A stretch of DNA of 64,000 bases from a bacterium (GCA_028282845.1 JANQGY010000019.1:62001-126000), one strand, 5' to 3'. Positions 27,198 to 35,470 are shown, counted from the stretch's first letter. The notes: generated by a model from the sequence alone, not told the origin. Made by a program: numbers and translations.

Positions 27198-28520
27198 TTA
27201 CAAAGTCAATTCAAAAGATTTAACAAGCATCCCCGGACAGGTAATATTTCCATATTGACGTCCTTCATAGGTTTCCACCTCCGGATTGATCTGAATATTA
27301 TCCCCGACAGCTTCCAATTCATCGCCAAATAAATTGTAGATGGTGTCGTCAAAACGCATGGTTTCAATCGGACCGACAATTTCACTATTTTCTACCCAAA
27401 AACAGGCATACCGTGTCAAACCGGTAATTCTACCGCCGATATTATCACTCCAATTAAGGTAATGTAGATTTGAGAGGAATAGTCCGGTTCCGAGTTCTTT
27501 TAGAACATCAGCATCGGTTAAATTGCCGATCGCCATTTTGGGTGCCCGCAAGACTTCATTACCGGAAGCGTTATTCGATCCCACATTGTACTCTTTTGCA
27601 GTCCGTGAACTGACTAAAGTATTTTTTAGTTCACCCTTATCAATTATTGAGATCAGCTCAGGTGCAACCTCCCCGCCTTCGCTGAAGCGCGGCACTAATC
27701 CCGGCCGGAAATCCTCGTCCAATGAAAATAAGGGTGATAGTTTTTCACCCTCTTCACGCATTTTGATAAAAGCACTGGCGCCTTGACGTACGCTTGCTTC
27801 ACTCACGCCCTGCCACGAGAACATAGTTAGAAAATCGGCAACGGCTTTTGATTCAAACCATGTTCGATATTTACCAGTTTTGAGCTTGACCGGCGGCTTG
27901 TTCATGATCTCTAATTTTTGCTTGGCAGAATCAATATATTTTTCGTATCCAGCTTGATCCCAATCACTACCGGCAAAATTGCCTTTGACCATTTTGTGGT
28001 CTTTATTGACCAAAGAAAAATCCAAAGAGAAAGTTTCGGTCTCGAACCAATGTTTTTGTCCGAGAGAATTGCTATTTCCACTGAATATTTTACCGGCTGC
28101 CCAAATCCCAACCAAATCAACTCCTGCCATTACCGGCAATAAAGCATCAACGGCATTATCGGTAGTCAAGCCTTTTGCGGTCTTACTCTCCTTAGTTGAA
28201 CCGGTATTTTTCGGTAAAACAATAAATGGATCTTCCGGCAATTGAACAATTTCCTTTCGCAAGCGATCTAATTCCTCCTGAGCCTTTTTGAAATCATTAT
28301 CATAATCGCCGCTCAGTGTGATTGAGCCTTTCGCATTACGATTATCAAAGATAAAATCGAATATCAAATCAACATTATTTACAATGCCGGTTTGTCGAAC
28401 CTTGGCATTATTAATTCGAATAAATTGACTGTTCTCGCCACTCAGTGATAATGTGAGATATTCCTTTTCCGCTAAATCATTATAAAGTTGTTCGCTGATT
28501 TTGTTGAATATTTGTTCCAT
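27198..28520 (-). CDS. TldE/PmbA-like subunit of the TldD-TldE protease
   Basis: A 440-residue partner of TldD. It lacks the HExxxH zinc motif, as TldE subunits do, but has the family features VRQGASAFIKMREEGEK and PGMLVKSFELTL. TldD-TldE forms a heterodimeric protease that trims modified peptides, such as microcin B17 precursor and unfolded peptides. It follows tldD by 12 bases. The protein diverges in its N-terminal third, so it belongs to the archaeal/FCB-type TldE group rather than the E. coli PmbA branch. Confidence 0.88.
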   Translation of the reverse strand: MEQIFNKISEQLYNDLAEKEYLTLSLSGENSQFIRINNAKVRQTGIVNNVDLIFDFIFDNRNAKGSITLSGDYDNDFKKAQEELDRLRKEIVQLPEDPFIVLPKNTGSTKESKTAKGLTTDNAVDALLPVMAGVDLVGIWAAGKIFSGNSNSLGQKHWFETETFSLDFSLVNKDHKMVKGNFAGSDWDQAGYEKYIDSAKQKLEIMNKPPVKLKTGKYRTWFESKAVADFLTMFSWQGVSEASVRQGASAFIKMREEGEKLSPLFSLDEDFRPGLVPRFSEGGEVAPELISIIDKGELKNTLVSSRTAKEYNVGSNNASGNEVLRAPKMAIGNLTDADVLKELGTGLFLSNLHYLNWSDNIGGRITGLTRYACFWVENSEIVGPIETMRFDDTIYNLFGDELEAVGDNIQINPEVETYEGRQYGNITCPGMLVKSFELTL

Positions 28521-28532
28521 AATTTTTTCCTA

Positions 28533-29969
28533 TTAAGCTCCGCCGAAAACGGCAATATCTTTAAATAAACAAACCGGTGAGGCGTGCCCGACACGGATTG
28601 CCTGATTTGGCTCGCCCTTTCCACAATACGGTGTTCCGTACATCTCAAATGTATCTTGATTGCCAACCATTGCCAATTTGTTCCAAAACGGATTACTGAT
28701 AGCTCGGTAATTGGGATTACGAACCGTTTTAGTAAGTTTACCGTTCTCGATCAATTTTCCATACTCGCAGCCAAATTGGAACTTGTTGCGATAATCATCA
28801 ATTGACCATGAACGATTAGCTTCCATGTAAACACCTTTCTCAACGGCTGAGATAATTTCTTCAAAGGTTGAGTCACCCGGTTCCAAATTTATATTGCCCA
28901 TTCTATCAATCGGTGCCCGATTCCATGAACTGGCACGGAAATTAGCAACGCCGGGAACGCCCGAGCGAATTTGACTTTCTTTTCCACCAAGACCACGCAC
29001 AAGAATACCTTCCTTTATCAAATATTCTTTGTCGGCTTTCAATCCGCCGTCATCAAAATTAAACGAGGCAAATTGTCCGGGATAAGTTGGATCGTAGGTG
29101 GCATTCATCAACTTTGAGCCGTATTGCAGTTTGCCGAAATCCTCTAATTTTACAAAACTCCAACCGGCATAATTGCGTTCATCGCCAAGGATGCGATCAA
29201 TCTCAAGTGCATGACCAACACTCTCATGGATCTGCAACATCATCTGATCGGGAGCTAATACCAAATCCATATCACCGGTTGGGCATTCCATGGCAGTTGT
29301 CAGCTCGTCCGCCTGTTCACCAATCTCCACAGCTTTATTCAATATCCATTCTTCCTCAAATAATTCGGCGCCAATTTGGCGTGAGAGACCTCGCAATCCT
29401 CCGGCTGAACGGGTATTAATATTTTTACCATCCTGTGCGGTGGCGACTAAATCAAATGTTACAAGTAGGAAGTCTTGAAAAATGTCGCTGCCATTCGTAC
29501 TGACAAAACCGTGTTTGGATTCAACGATCTGAGCAAAGGCATTGGTACTGATAACTTTATCCGAAACTTTTAACGCTTTGCAACCTTTTACCAATAAGTC
29601 GTTTAATTCACCGGGTGCTGAATTACCGAAGACTTGCTTATGCGGTGAAACATAGGTACCGACTGTTTTCGGACGAGCCTGATCAGTAAAGGCAAATACT
29701 GCATATTTGGCTGCCATTTTTGCCTGCTTAAAGGCTTCTTCTGCGGCAGTTTGAATGCCTGCGGAACTCATATCATTAGTTCCCACATAACCAAATTGAC
29801 CGTCAGCAAGGACTTCAACCATGATCCCGTGGGTCTTTGCTCTGGCGTTGGTTTGCGGGTTTCCATCGCGAATAAATCGAACTGTTGTTCGTTCGTCAAC
29901 TTCACGCAAACCTACCCAATCGGCTTTAACATCAATTCCGTTTAATAATTTTTGTAAGTGTTGTGTCAT
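28533..29969 (-). CDS. tldD: TldD metalloprotease subunit
   Basis: 478 residues from the ATG at 29,969 (start MTQHLQKLLNGID). An earlier in-frame GTG at 30,017 would add a 16-residue hydrophobic stretch that lies in a repeat element, so I reject it. The zinc motif HESVGHALEID is intact, as is the FNFDDGGLKADK and PIDRMGNINLEPGD segment. TldD is the catalytic half of the TldD-TldE peptidase. It lies upstream of tldE in a two-gene operon. Confidence 0.92.
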   Translation of the reverse strand: MTQHLQKLLNGIDVKADWVGLREVDERTTVRFIRDGNPQTNARAKTHGIMVEVLADGQFGYVGTNDMSSAGIQTAAEEAFKQAKMAAKYAVFAFTDQARPKTVGTYVSPHKQVFGNSAPGELNDLLVKGCKALKVSDKVISTNAFAQIVESKHGFVSTNGSDIFQDFLLVTFDLVATAQDGKNINTRSAGGLRGLSRQIGAELFEEEWILNKAVEIGEQADELTTAMECPTGDMDLVLAPDQMMLQIHESVGHALEIDRILGDERNYAGWSFVKLEDFGKLQYGSKLMNATYDPTYPGQFASFNFDDGGLKADKEYLIKEGILVRGLGGKESQIRSGVPGVANFRASSWNRAPIDRMGNINLEPGDSTFEEIISAVEKGVYMEANRSWSIDDYRNKFQFGCEYGKLIENGKLTKTVRNPNYRAISNPFWNKLAMVGNQDTFEMYGTPYCGKGEPNQAIRVGHASPVCLFKDIAVFGGA

Positions 29970-29980
29970 GTTAATTTTAA

Positions 29981-30102
29981 CCACTAATTGCACGAATTTC
30001 ACAAAAAATATTAACACCTAAGATCACAATGAAAACTAAGTATGAAATAATAATTTTCCTTGTGACCTTTGTACCTTATGCGTCTAATCGTGCATTCGTG
30101 GC
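29981..30102. repeat. Imperfect inverted-repeat element
   Basis: It fills the whole space between the aminotransferase and tldD. The outer arms CCACTAATTGCACGAATT (from 29,981) and AATCGTGCATTCGTGGC (to 30,102) are imperfect inverted copies. So are the inner arms AAGATCACAATGAAA (30,020-30,034) and TTTCCTTGTGACCTT (about 30,055-30,069). The layout is that of a miniature palindromic intergenic repeat able to fold as one long hairpin. No coding is supported, although a short ORF runs through it. Confidence 0.7.
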
Positions 30103-30111
30103 TTTTCCTTT

Positions 30112-31338
30112 TTATTCTGAAAATAATTTAGGTTGTTCTTTTAATACTGTTGTGACCTTCACAAACGCATCAATAATATCCTGGATATCTTGCTCATCGC
30201 CCAATAAATGGGTCTGTCTAAGCCATACCGCTTCTTCCGTGCACAGTTTTTCAGTCACCGGATAATTCATATCCTTATAATTGATGCCTTCCAACCACGG
30301 ATATTCGTTTGAATCAATTGTAAAAAGCTGTTCACGGTATAATGGTGTATAACCACCATAAGTGAAAACGCCCTCTGCCTGCATTGCTTTGAAAAATTTG
30401 TCACGATGAATACCGTTAAATTTTTCCTTATCATATCTTAATAAATATAGGTGGTTGGCAGAGCGCGTAGCTTTAGGATACATCTTAGTAACTGTCAGTC
30501 CTTCTATTTGTTCGATCGCCTCATCCAATTTTTGTTTATTTTTATCACGCAGCTGCATATCAGCTTCGATGGTTTCAAGCTGCGCCAACAGCAGACTCGC
30601 TGCCATTGAATTTAGGCGAAAATTTCCGCCTAAGAATTGATGCTCATACCATTCACCGCCTCTAATTCGTCCGCAATTAGCATAAGAAAAACAGGCGTCT
30701 ATAAAATCTTTATCGTTTGAAATGATCGCACCGCCTTCACCGGCTGAGAGATTTTTAGAAGTTTGGAAACTGAATATTCCGCCTAAACCAATCGCTCCAA
30801 CTTTCTTTCCATCCCATTCCGAGCCGTGCGCTTGTGCCGCATCCTCGATAACGATTAAATTATGTTTTTCAGCAATCGCTAAAATGCGATCCAAATCGGC
30901 TGGATTGCCGGCAATATGCACCGGCATGATAACCTTCGTTTTATCGGTTATCGCAGCTTCAATTTTAGCGGGATCAAGATTGAATGTATCCGGATCAACA
31001 TCTGCAAAAACCGGTATTGCATTAGCCATTAATATTGACGAACCGGTTGCGATAAAAGTATAAGGCGGTAAAATTACTTCATCACCCGCTTTGACACCGG
31101 CGGCTTTTAAGGTTACCCATAAAGCGGTTGTGCCGGAACTGGTACTTAGACCGAATTTAGCGTCATGATATTCGGCAAATTTTTCTTCAAATTTTTTGAT
31201 GATACTGCTGCCTACGCCCCAACCATCATTTTCCATTGTATTAAGCAATTCTTTCTTCAAATTAGCATTGAATTTAGGCCACTGCGGAAATGGTTTAGTG
31301 CGGACCGGCTTACCACCAAAAATTGCTAAAGTTTGCAT
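30112..31338 (-). CDS. DegT/DnrJ/EryC1/StrS family PLP aminotransferase
   Basis: A sugar-aminotransferase-type protein of 408 residues. The PLP lysine is in FSFQTSKNLSAGEGGAI, and the cofactor-phosphate and ring contacts lie in TSSGTTALWVTL and VIEDAAQAHGSEW. Members aminate keto-sugar nucleotides for surface polysaccharides; some act on inositol or other substrates. The start MQTLAIFGGKPVRTKPFPQW is typical. It is isolated from other glycan genes here. The divergent hsp20 lies 255 bases away, with a perfect 20-base palindrome between them. Confidence 0.9.
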   Translation of the reverse strand: MQTLAIFGGKPVRTKPFPQWPKFNANLKKELLNTMENDGWGVGSSIIKKFEEKFAEYHDAKFGLSTSSGTTALWVTLKAAGVKAGDEVILPPYTFIATGSSILMANAIPVFADVDPDTFNLDPAKIEAAITDKTKVIMPVHIAGNPADLDRILAIAEKHNLIVIEDAAQAHGSEWDGKKVGAIGLGGIFSFQTSKNLSAGEGGAIISNDKDFIDACFSYANCGRIRGGEWYEHQFLGGNFRLNSMAASLLLAQLETIEADMQLRDKNKQKLDEAIEQIEGLTVTKMYPKATRSANHLYLLRYDKEKFNGIHRDKFFKAMQAEGVFTYGGYTPLYREQLFTIDSNEYPWLEGINYKDMNYPVTEKLCTEEAVWLRQTHLLGDEQDIQDIIDAFVKVTTVLKEQPKLFSE

Positions 31339-31407
31339 AATGATTCCTTAAGTAAGTATGAAAATTAAGTGGTTTAAACCTTTCATAAAAAGAATGATTA
31401 TTATAAT

Positions 31408-31427
31408 TATCGGCAAATTTGCCGATA
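31408..31427. promoter_or_regulatory. Perfect 20-base palindrome, possible operator
   Basis: TATCGGCAAATTTGCCGATA is identical to its own reverse complement over all 20 bases. It lies 70 bases upstream of the aminotransferase start and 167 bases upstream of hsp20, in the divergent promoter space. A dimeric regulator site is the simplest reading. No regulator can be named, and no second copy was noticed in the window. Confidence 0.5.
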
Positions 31428-31482
31428 TAAATTTTTAAAGTCTGCAAAAATTGCATACTTATTTCATTTATTTGATAGAGAC

Positions 31483-31544
31483 TGTCAGTTTGACAATTAA
31501 ATGTGAAAAATATTCACAAGTATTATTTTGGCATAAACCTTGTT
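31483..31544 (+). promoter_or_regulatory. hsp20 upstream region with two inverted repeats and a -24/-12-like box
   Basis: Three signals occur in order: TGTCA-GTT-TGACA (31,483-31,495), TGTGAA-N5-TTCACA (31,502-31,518), and TTGGCATAAACCTTGTT (31,528-31,544). The last resembles a sigma-54 -24/-12 element: GG, ten bases, then GT where GC is expected. The hsp20 ATG follows 50 bases later behind the ribosome site AAAGGAG. The sigma-54 reading is tentative because the -12 box is imperfect. Confidence 0.4.
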
Positions 31545-31593
31545 TTAATATGAGTGAACTGATTTTTAAAAATAAATAAAAGGAGATTTAACC

Positions 31594-32028
31594 ATGACAT
31601 TAGTAAGATGGAATCCAACAAGACATAGAATGCTTCCTACGATGTTTCGTTTAATGAATGATTTCTATAATGATGAATATGAAGATCCAAGCTTGGCAAC
31701 TTGGGCGCCGGCTGTTGACATTGTGGAAGACAAAGATGAATTTTTAGTAACAGCTGATTTACCCGGATTGACCAAGAAAGATATCAACATAAATATTAAA
31801 GATAATATGTTGACCATTAGCGGTGAAAGGCAAAGCGAGATCAAAGATGAAAAGAAAAACTATTGCCGCACGGAAAGAAGTTATGGTGCTTTCAAACGCA
31901 GTTTCCAATTGACTGATAAAGTGGTTGCTGACAAAATTTCAGCCACTTTTAAAGATGGAGTTTTAACGGTTAATATTCCCAAAGCCGAAGAGTCAAAACC
32001 AAAGTCAATTGACATTAAAGTATCATAA
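31594..32028 (+). CDS. Hsp20/alpha-crystallin small heat-shock protein
   Basis: An ATP-independent holdase of 144 residues. The alpha-crystallin domain spans about residues 38-140, with VDIVEDKDEFLVTADLPGL, DNMLTISGERQ and the closing ATFKDGVLTVNIPKAE (A-x-x-x-n-G-v-L motif). The C-terminal KSIDIKVS contains the IxI-type assembly motif. A strong Shine-Dalgarno (AAAGGAGATTT) precedes the ATG. It is a single-gene unit closed by the terminator at 32,048. Confidence 0.94.
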   Translation: MTLVRWNPTRHRMLPTMFRLMNDFYNDEYEDPSLATWAPAVDIVEDKDEFLVTADLPGLTKKDININIKDNMLTISGERQSEIKDEKKNYCRTERSYGAFKRSFQLTDKVVADKISATFKDGVLTVNIPKAEESKPKSIDIKVS

Positions 32029-32047
32029 TCAACCTTAGCTAGTTAAT

Positions 32048-32075
32048 AAAAAGCCCCGATTATTTCGGGGCTTTT
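32048..32075 (+). terminator. Rho-independent terminator after hsp20
   Basis: The hairpin AAGCCCCGA-TTAT-TTCGGGGCTT is flanked by A-rich and T-rich ends (AAAA before, TTTT after), so it can act in both directions. It lies 20 bases after the hsp20 stop. Confidence 0.88.
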
Positions 32076-32086
32076 ACATTTTATTT

Positions 32087-32163
32087 GTCATTCTGATGAC
32101 CCCGATTTATCGGGGGAAGAAGAATCTAATGTTGTCGGATTCTTCACTACCTTCAAAATGACT
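32087..32163. repeat. Small palindromic intergenic repeat (MITE/REP-like)
   Basis: The ends GTCATTCTGA and TCAAAATGAC are imperfect inverted repeats, with AGAATCT and GGATTCTTC as inner inverted arms. A perfect hairpin, CCCCGAT-TT-ATCGGGG (32,100-32,115), lies in the left half. This is the format of non-autonomous palindromic repeats that are scattered through Bacteroidota and related genomes. It abuts the stop-codon ladder that follows the repeat-protein gene. Confidence 0.65.
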
Positions 32164-32256
32164 CTACTTAAGCAACATTAATACGTCGTAGCTTTAGCGT
32201 AGAAGCACTTGTGTTGCGTAGTGCTAACGTAATAACACTTGTGCATCGTAGCGTCA
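32164..32256 (-). repeat. 30-base tandem units with in-frame stops after the 797-residue ORF
   Basis: Read on the minus strand, the ORF ends ...KLLLLR-TGA at 32,254. The same frame then runs RYDAQVLLR-TAG (32,224), HYATQVLLR-TAA (32,194) and SYDVLMLLK-TAG (32,164). The four stops are exactly 30 bases apart. At the DNA level the first units share CGTAG...GCACTTGTG (about 20 of 30 positions between the middle two). The units look like degenerate copies of the gene's own terminal codons. Confidence 0.7.
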
Positions 32257-34647
32257 GCGAAGAAGCAACAACTTAGCTGTTTTTGTTGTATTATCTGAGG
32301 TTATTCTACTTAAGTAAATACCCGCCGGAACTTGATTAAGGTTACTATCTGTCCCATTCCATTCAATACTATGCCATCCTTGAGTTTGTTCGGTGTTAAG
32401 TAAGGTAGTAATTAGCTTACCACTTATATCATAGATCCGTATCTCTACCTTACTATTATTCTCTAATCCATAAGTTATTGTAGTCGTAGGATTAAATGGA
32501 TTAGGATGAGCCGGTAATACCGTAAATGTTGTTGGCAGATTATCTAAAACATCATTTATTCCTAATAGGCTTTGAGCTAAGAAATCTTGCTCAATCAGAT
32601 CTTCATCAACATTAGTAAATGATATATAGTCAGGACTAAATTCATATCCTTCCATGGATGGTGAGCAAGTACCACTCCAACCGCGCGATACTGAAGTAAT
32701 GTACCAACCATGTTGATTTGTATAAACCGTCGCTCCTCCATTATCAAAGACTACTGCTACTCCCTCCAAACCATTACCCGTATCATCTCTAACAAATCCT
32801 GATATGGTATGATCACTCGGTACGAAAGTACCTATGTAGTTCTGATCAACCTGATTGGTTGTGGCCACTGTATACTCAATACTGATTGGTGTAAATACCC
32901 AACCGCTCTTAGTAGGAGTTGCTGTACCACCCCAACCTGGACTAACCGAGGTTATATACATCCCGTTAACATCGGTATATACCGTCGCTCCTCCATTACT
33001 GAATGCTACTCCAACTCCCTCAATTGCATTATCATCAGCATCTTTTACATGGCCGGATATGCTTACAGGAGCTACTGTTCCATTCAAAGTTAAATTGTAT
33101 GGATTTTCATCACTATCATCATTGGCTATACTTATACTTGCCGTCTTAGCTCCCGTTGAGGTCGGACTGAATCGCACCGTAAACGTAGTACTACTACTCG
33201 CTAATATGGTTGCTGTAGCAGGCTGCGATGTTATACTGAACTGACTTGCATCAGTCCCACCAATCGTAAGCGGAGTGGTAATTGTCAAGTTTGCCGTTCC
33301 CGTATTCTCGATCGTAAATACTATATCAGTATCAGTACCTAAAGCCTTACTACCATAATCATAACTACCGCCATCGGCTATATCGGTGGTGGATTGCTTT
33401 AAATTGATCTCAGGAAGACCATATACGCGGGCATGACCGGCATCAGTTCCGGTGCCGTCATTGGATTGAGCACCAATCGCTACGCGGGTACCGTCCGAGG
33501 ATATGGCTACTGAACGTCCTGAATTGTCACCGGCAGCCTCACCATCTATATCAGAACCAATCTGTGTCCATGTTCCACTCGACTCATAATATATGCGCAC
33601 ATGACCGGCATCAGTTCCGGTGCCGTCATTGGATTGAGCACCAATCGCTACGCGGGTACCGTCCGAAGATAAGGATACTGATATTCCTGAATAATCATAG
33701 ACAGCTTCTCCATCTATATCAGAACCAACCTGGGTCCATGCACCACTCGACTCAGAATATACCCGCACATGACCGGCATTAGTGTCGGTACCGTCATTTA
33801 GATAAGCTCCAATTGCCACACGCCTCCCATCCGAGGATAAGGCTACTGATAATCCTGATAGGTCACCGACAGCTTCTCCGTCAATATCAGCGCCAACCTG
33901 CGTCCATACCCCACCGGACTCGGAATATACCCGCACATGACCGGCATCAGTTCCGGTACCGTCATTTAGATAAGCACCAATCGCTACGCGGGTACCATCA
34001 GAGGATAAGGAGACTGAATATCCTGAATTGTCACTAGCTGCTTCGCCATCAATATCAGCGCCTACCTGGGTCCATGTTCCACCGGACTCGTCATATACCC
34101 GTACATGACCGGCACTAGTGCCAGTGCCGTCATTATAAGGTGCTCCAATCGCCACACGGGTGCCGTCCGAGGATAAGGCTACTGACCAACCTAATTGATC
34201 ACCGGCAGTTTCTCCGTCTATATCACTGCCCACCTGGGTCCATACGCCGCCGGACTCGGAATATACCCGTACATGACCGGCATTAGCGCCACCGCCATCA
34301 TTCTCACGCGCGCTAATTGCTAAACGGGTACCGTCCGAGGATAAGGCTACTGACCAACCTGAAAAATCACCGGCAGCTTCTCCGTCAATATCAGCACCAA
34401 CTTGTGTCCATACGCCACCGGACTCGGAATATACCCGCACATGTCCGGCATCAGTCCCGGTACCGTCATTTCTAAAAGCGCCAATCGCTAGACGGGTACC
34501 GTCCGAAGATAAGGATACTGCATATCCTGATGCATCATTGGCAGCTTCGCCATCTATATCAGAACCAACCTGGGTCCAATAATTCTGAGCAAAAATGGTT
34601 GAAAGTATTAATGAAATTGTTATAATAAGTTTAACATTTTGTGGCAT
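32254..34647 (-). CDS. Secreted seven-blade repeat protein with T9SS-type sorting domain
   Basis: 797 residues. A signal peptide (1-20, ending FAQ) precedes seven 56-residue repeats (about 27-415). Each repeat has the pattern VGxDIDGEA...GxSVxLSSDGTRVAIGA, then NDGTGTDAGHVRVY; seven units suggest a closed beta-propeller of the FG-GAP/integrin-like type. Next come a choice-of-anchor-D (ASPM/SPD-2/Hydin) domain (about 415-530), two carboxypeptidase-regulatory-like beta domains (about 530-690), and a sorting domain with PAHPNPFNPTTTI, YDISGKLI and the KLLLLR end. The product is exported through the type IX system and likely surface-attached. The ligand is unknown. The repeats are nearly identical except for a few positions (see findings). 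Confidence 0.9.
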   Translation of the reverse strand: MPQNVKLIITISLILSTIFAQNYWTQVGSDIDGEAANDASGYAVSLSSDGTRLAIGAFRNDGTGTDAGHVRVYSESGGVWTQVGADIDGEAAGDFSGWSVALSSDGTRLAISARENDGGGANAGHVRVYSESGGVWTQVGSDIDGETAGDQLGWSVALSSDGTRVAIGAPYNDGTGTSAGHVRVYDESGGTWTQVGADIDGEAASDNSGYSVSLSSDGTRVAIGAYLNDGTGTDAGHVRVYSESGGVWTQVGADIDGEAVGDLSGLSVALSSDGRRVAIGAYLNDGTDTNAGHVRVYSESSGAWTQVGSDIDGEAVYDYSGISVSLSSDGTRVAIGAQSNDGTGTDAGHVRIYYESSGTWTQIGSDIDGEAAGDNSGRSVAISSDGTRVAIGAQSNDGTGTDAGHARVYGLPEINLKQSTTDIADGGSYDYGSKALGTDTDIVFTIENTGTANLTITTPLTIGGTDASQFSITSQPATATILASSSTTFTVRFSPTSTGAKTASISIANDDSDENPYNLTLNGTVAPVSISGHVKDADDNAIEGVGVAFSNGGATVYTDVNGMYITSVSPGWGGTATPTKSGWVFTPISIEYTVATTNQVDQNYIGTFVPSDHTISGFVRDDTGNGLEGVAVVFDNGGATVYTNQHGWYITSVSRGWSGTCSPSMEGYEFSPDYISFTNVDEDLIEQDFLAQSLLGINDVLDNLPTTFTVLPAHPNPFNPTTTITYGLENNSKVEIRIYDISGKLITTLLNTEQTQGWHSIEWNGTDSNLNQVPAGIYLSRITSDNTTKTAKLLLLR

Positions 34648-34963
34648 TTACAGCCCCTCTTAATTAATTAAGAATGAAAGTAATAATAGTTTGAATGCAG
34701 CGTAACAATGTACAAGTCCACAATGGATTAGAATGCCTGCTTCAGGTGGTATTGTATCACTCTGTATGTTAATCTATTAATAATACCGTATATATCAAAA
34801 TGGTAAATTTACTTCTTTCAAGATAAGGAGTTTTCTGACATTACTTATTTTTGTCAGCCCCGACTTGATCAAGGATCCATGTTTATAAAATAGAAAGCCC
34901 CTGCTTTCAAGGGGCTTTCTCTAACCAACCGGAGATCCAAATATGGGATTGAAAGTGAACCTT
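34648..34963. other. 316-base intergenic region
   Basis: No gene is supported. It contains the presumed promoter and leader of the repeat-protein gene on the minus strand (near TTAATTAATTAA at about 34,661-34,672), a short palindrome CTTGATCAAG (34,864-34,873) next to GTCAGCCCCGA, and the terminator described separately. The rest shows nothing I recognise. Confidence 0.6.
34892..34920 (-). terminator. Terminator after the Spy-like gene
   Basis: AGAAAGCCCC-TGCTTTCAA-GGGGCTTTCT forms a 10-base-pair stem. On the minus strand it is followed by ATTTTATA. It lies about 45 bases downstream of the Spy-like gene stop. Confidence 0.85.
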
Positions 34964-35470
34964 TTAACTACGGTTGTACGATCTGTATCCCCTTTTATTC
35001 GTGTTCTTGCGATCGAATTTTTCCGGTTTCAAGGTAAATTTAGCGATTTGCGTATTATCTAAAATATCATCTAAACTATTAATGAACTGCCAACGAGCTT
35101 TATCTTTCTTCGTATTCAGAGTATTTACCTTTTTGAGCATTGCATCCAATTCGGCATCGCTGATCCCATCTCCGTCTTCTACTTTTTTGCGGATATCTTC
35201 CTGAACTTCTTTAATTTCATCACGGATTGCTTTTACTTCTTCACGGTACTCTCTAAAACGTGGAAAAAATTTGTCGGCTTGTTCCGGCGTTAGCTCTAAT
35301 CTTTCGGTCAACCTGAAAGCCACCAATTCAGCTCTATTTTCCTGAGATTCCATTTTATTCATCATCATATTTTGTCCACAATTCTCGCGCTGCCCGCGAC
35401 GCGCTCCGGGCTGTGCAAATGCACTTGTAACTAACAGAATTCCAATTAACACTATTATACTTCTTTTCAT
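34964..35470 (-). CDS. Spy/CpxP-like periplasmic protein
   Basis: 168 residues with a signal peptide (1-19, ending AFAQ) and a helical body. LTERLELTPEQADKFFPRFR carries the LTxxQ-type motif of Spy/CpxP/metal-sensor periplasmic proteins, followed by a long charged helix EVKAIRDEIKEVQEDIRKKV. Such proteins act as envelope chaperones or sensor inhibitors. In related genomes they often sit beside an ECF sigma factor; here a sigma gene lies 3.5 kb away at 39,000, separated by the helicase. A basic C-terminus (RKNTNKRGYRSYNRS) is unusual. Confidence 0.78.
   Translation of the reverse strand: MKRSIIVLIGILLVTSAFAQPGARRGQRENCGQNMMMNKMESQENRAELVAFRLTERLELTPEQADKFFPRFREYREEVKAIRDEIKEVQEDIRKKVEDGDGISDAELDAMLKKVNTLNTKKDKARWQFINSLDDILDNTQIAKFTLKPEKFDRKNTNKRGYRSYNRS

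Noticed and set aside
29967..30017. Longer GTG-started TldD N-terminus
   Set aside because: It would add 16 residues encoded by the intergenic repeat element, without a ribosome site.
29981..30102. A CRISPR-like or coding region between tldD and the aminotransferase
   Set aside because: There are only two inverted arm pairs, no regular direct repeats or spacers, and the short ORF through it has no protein-like features.
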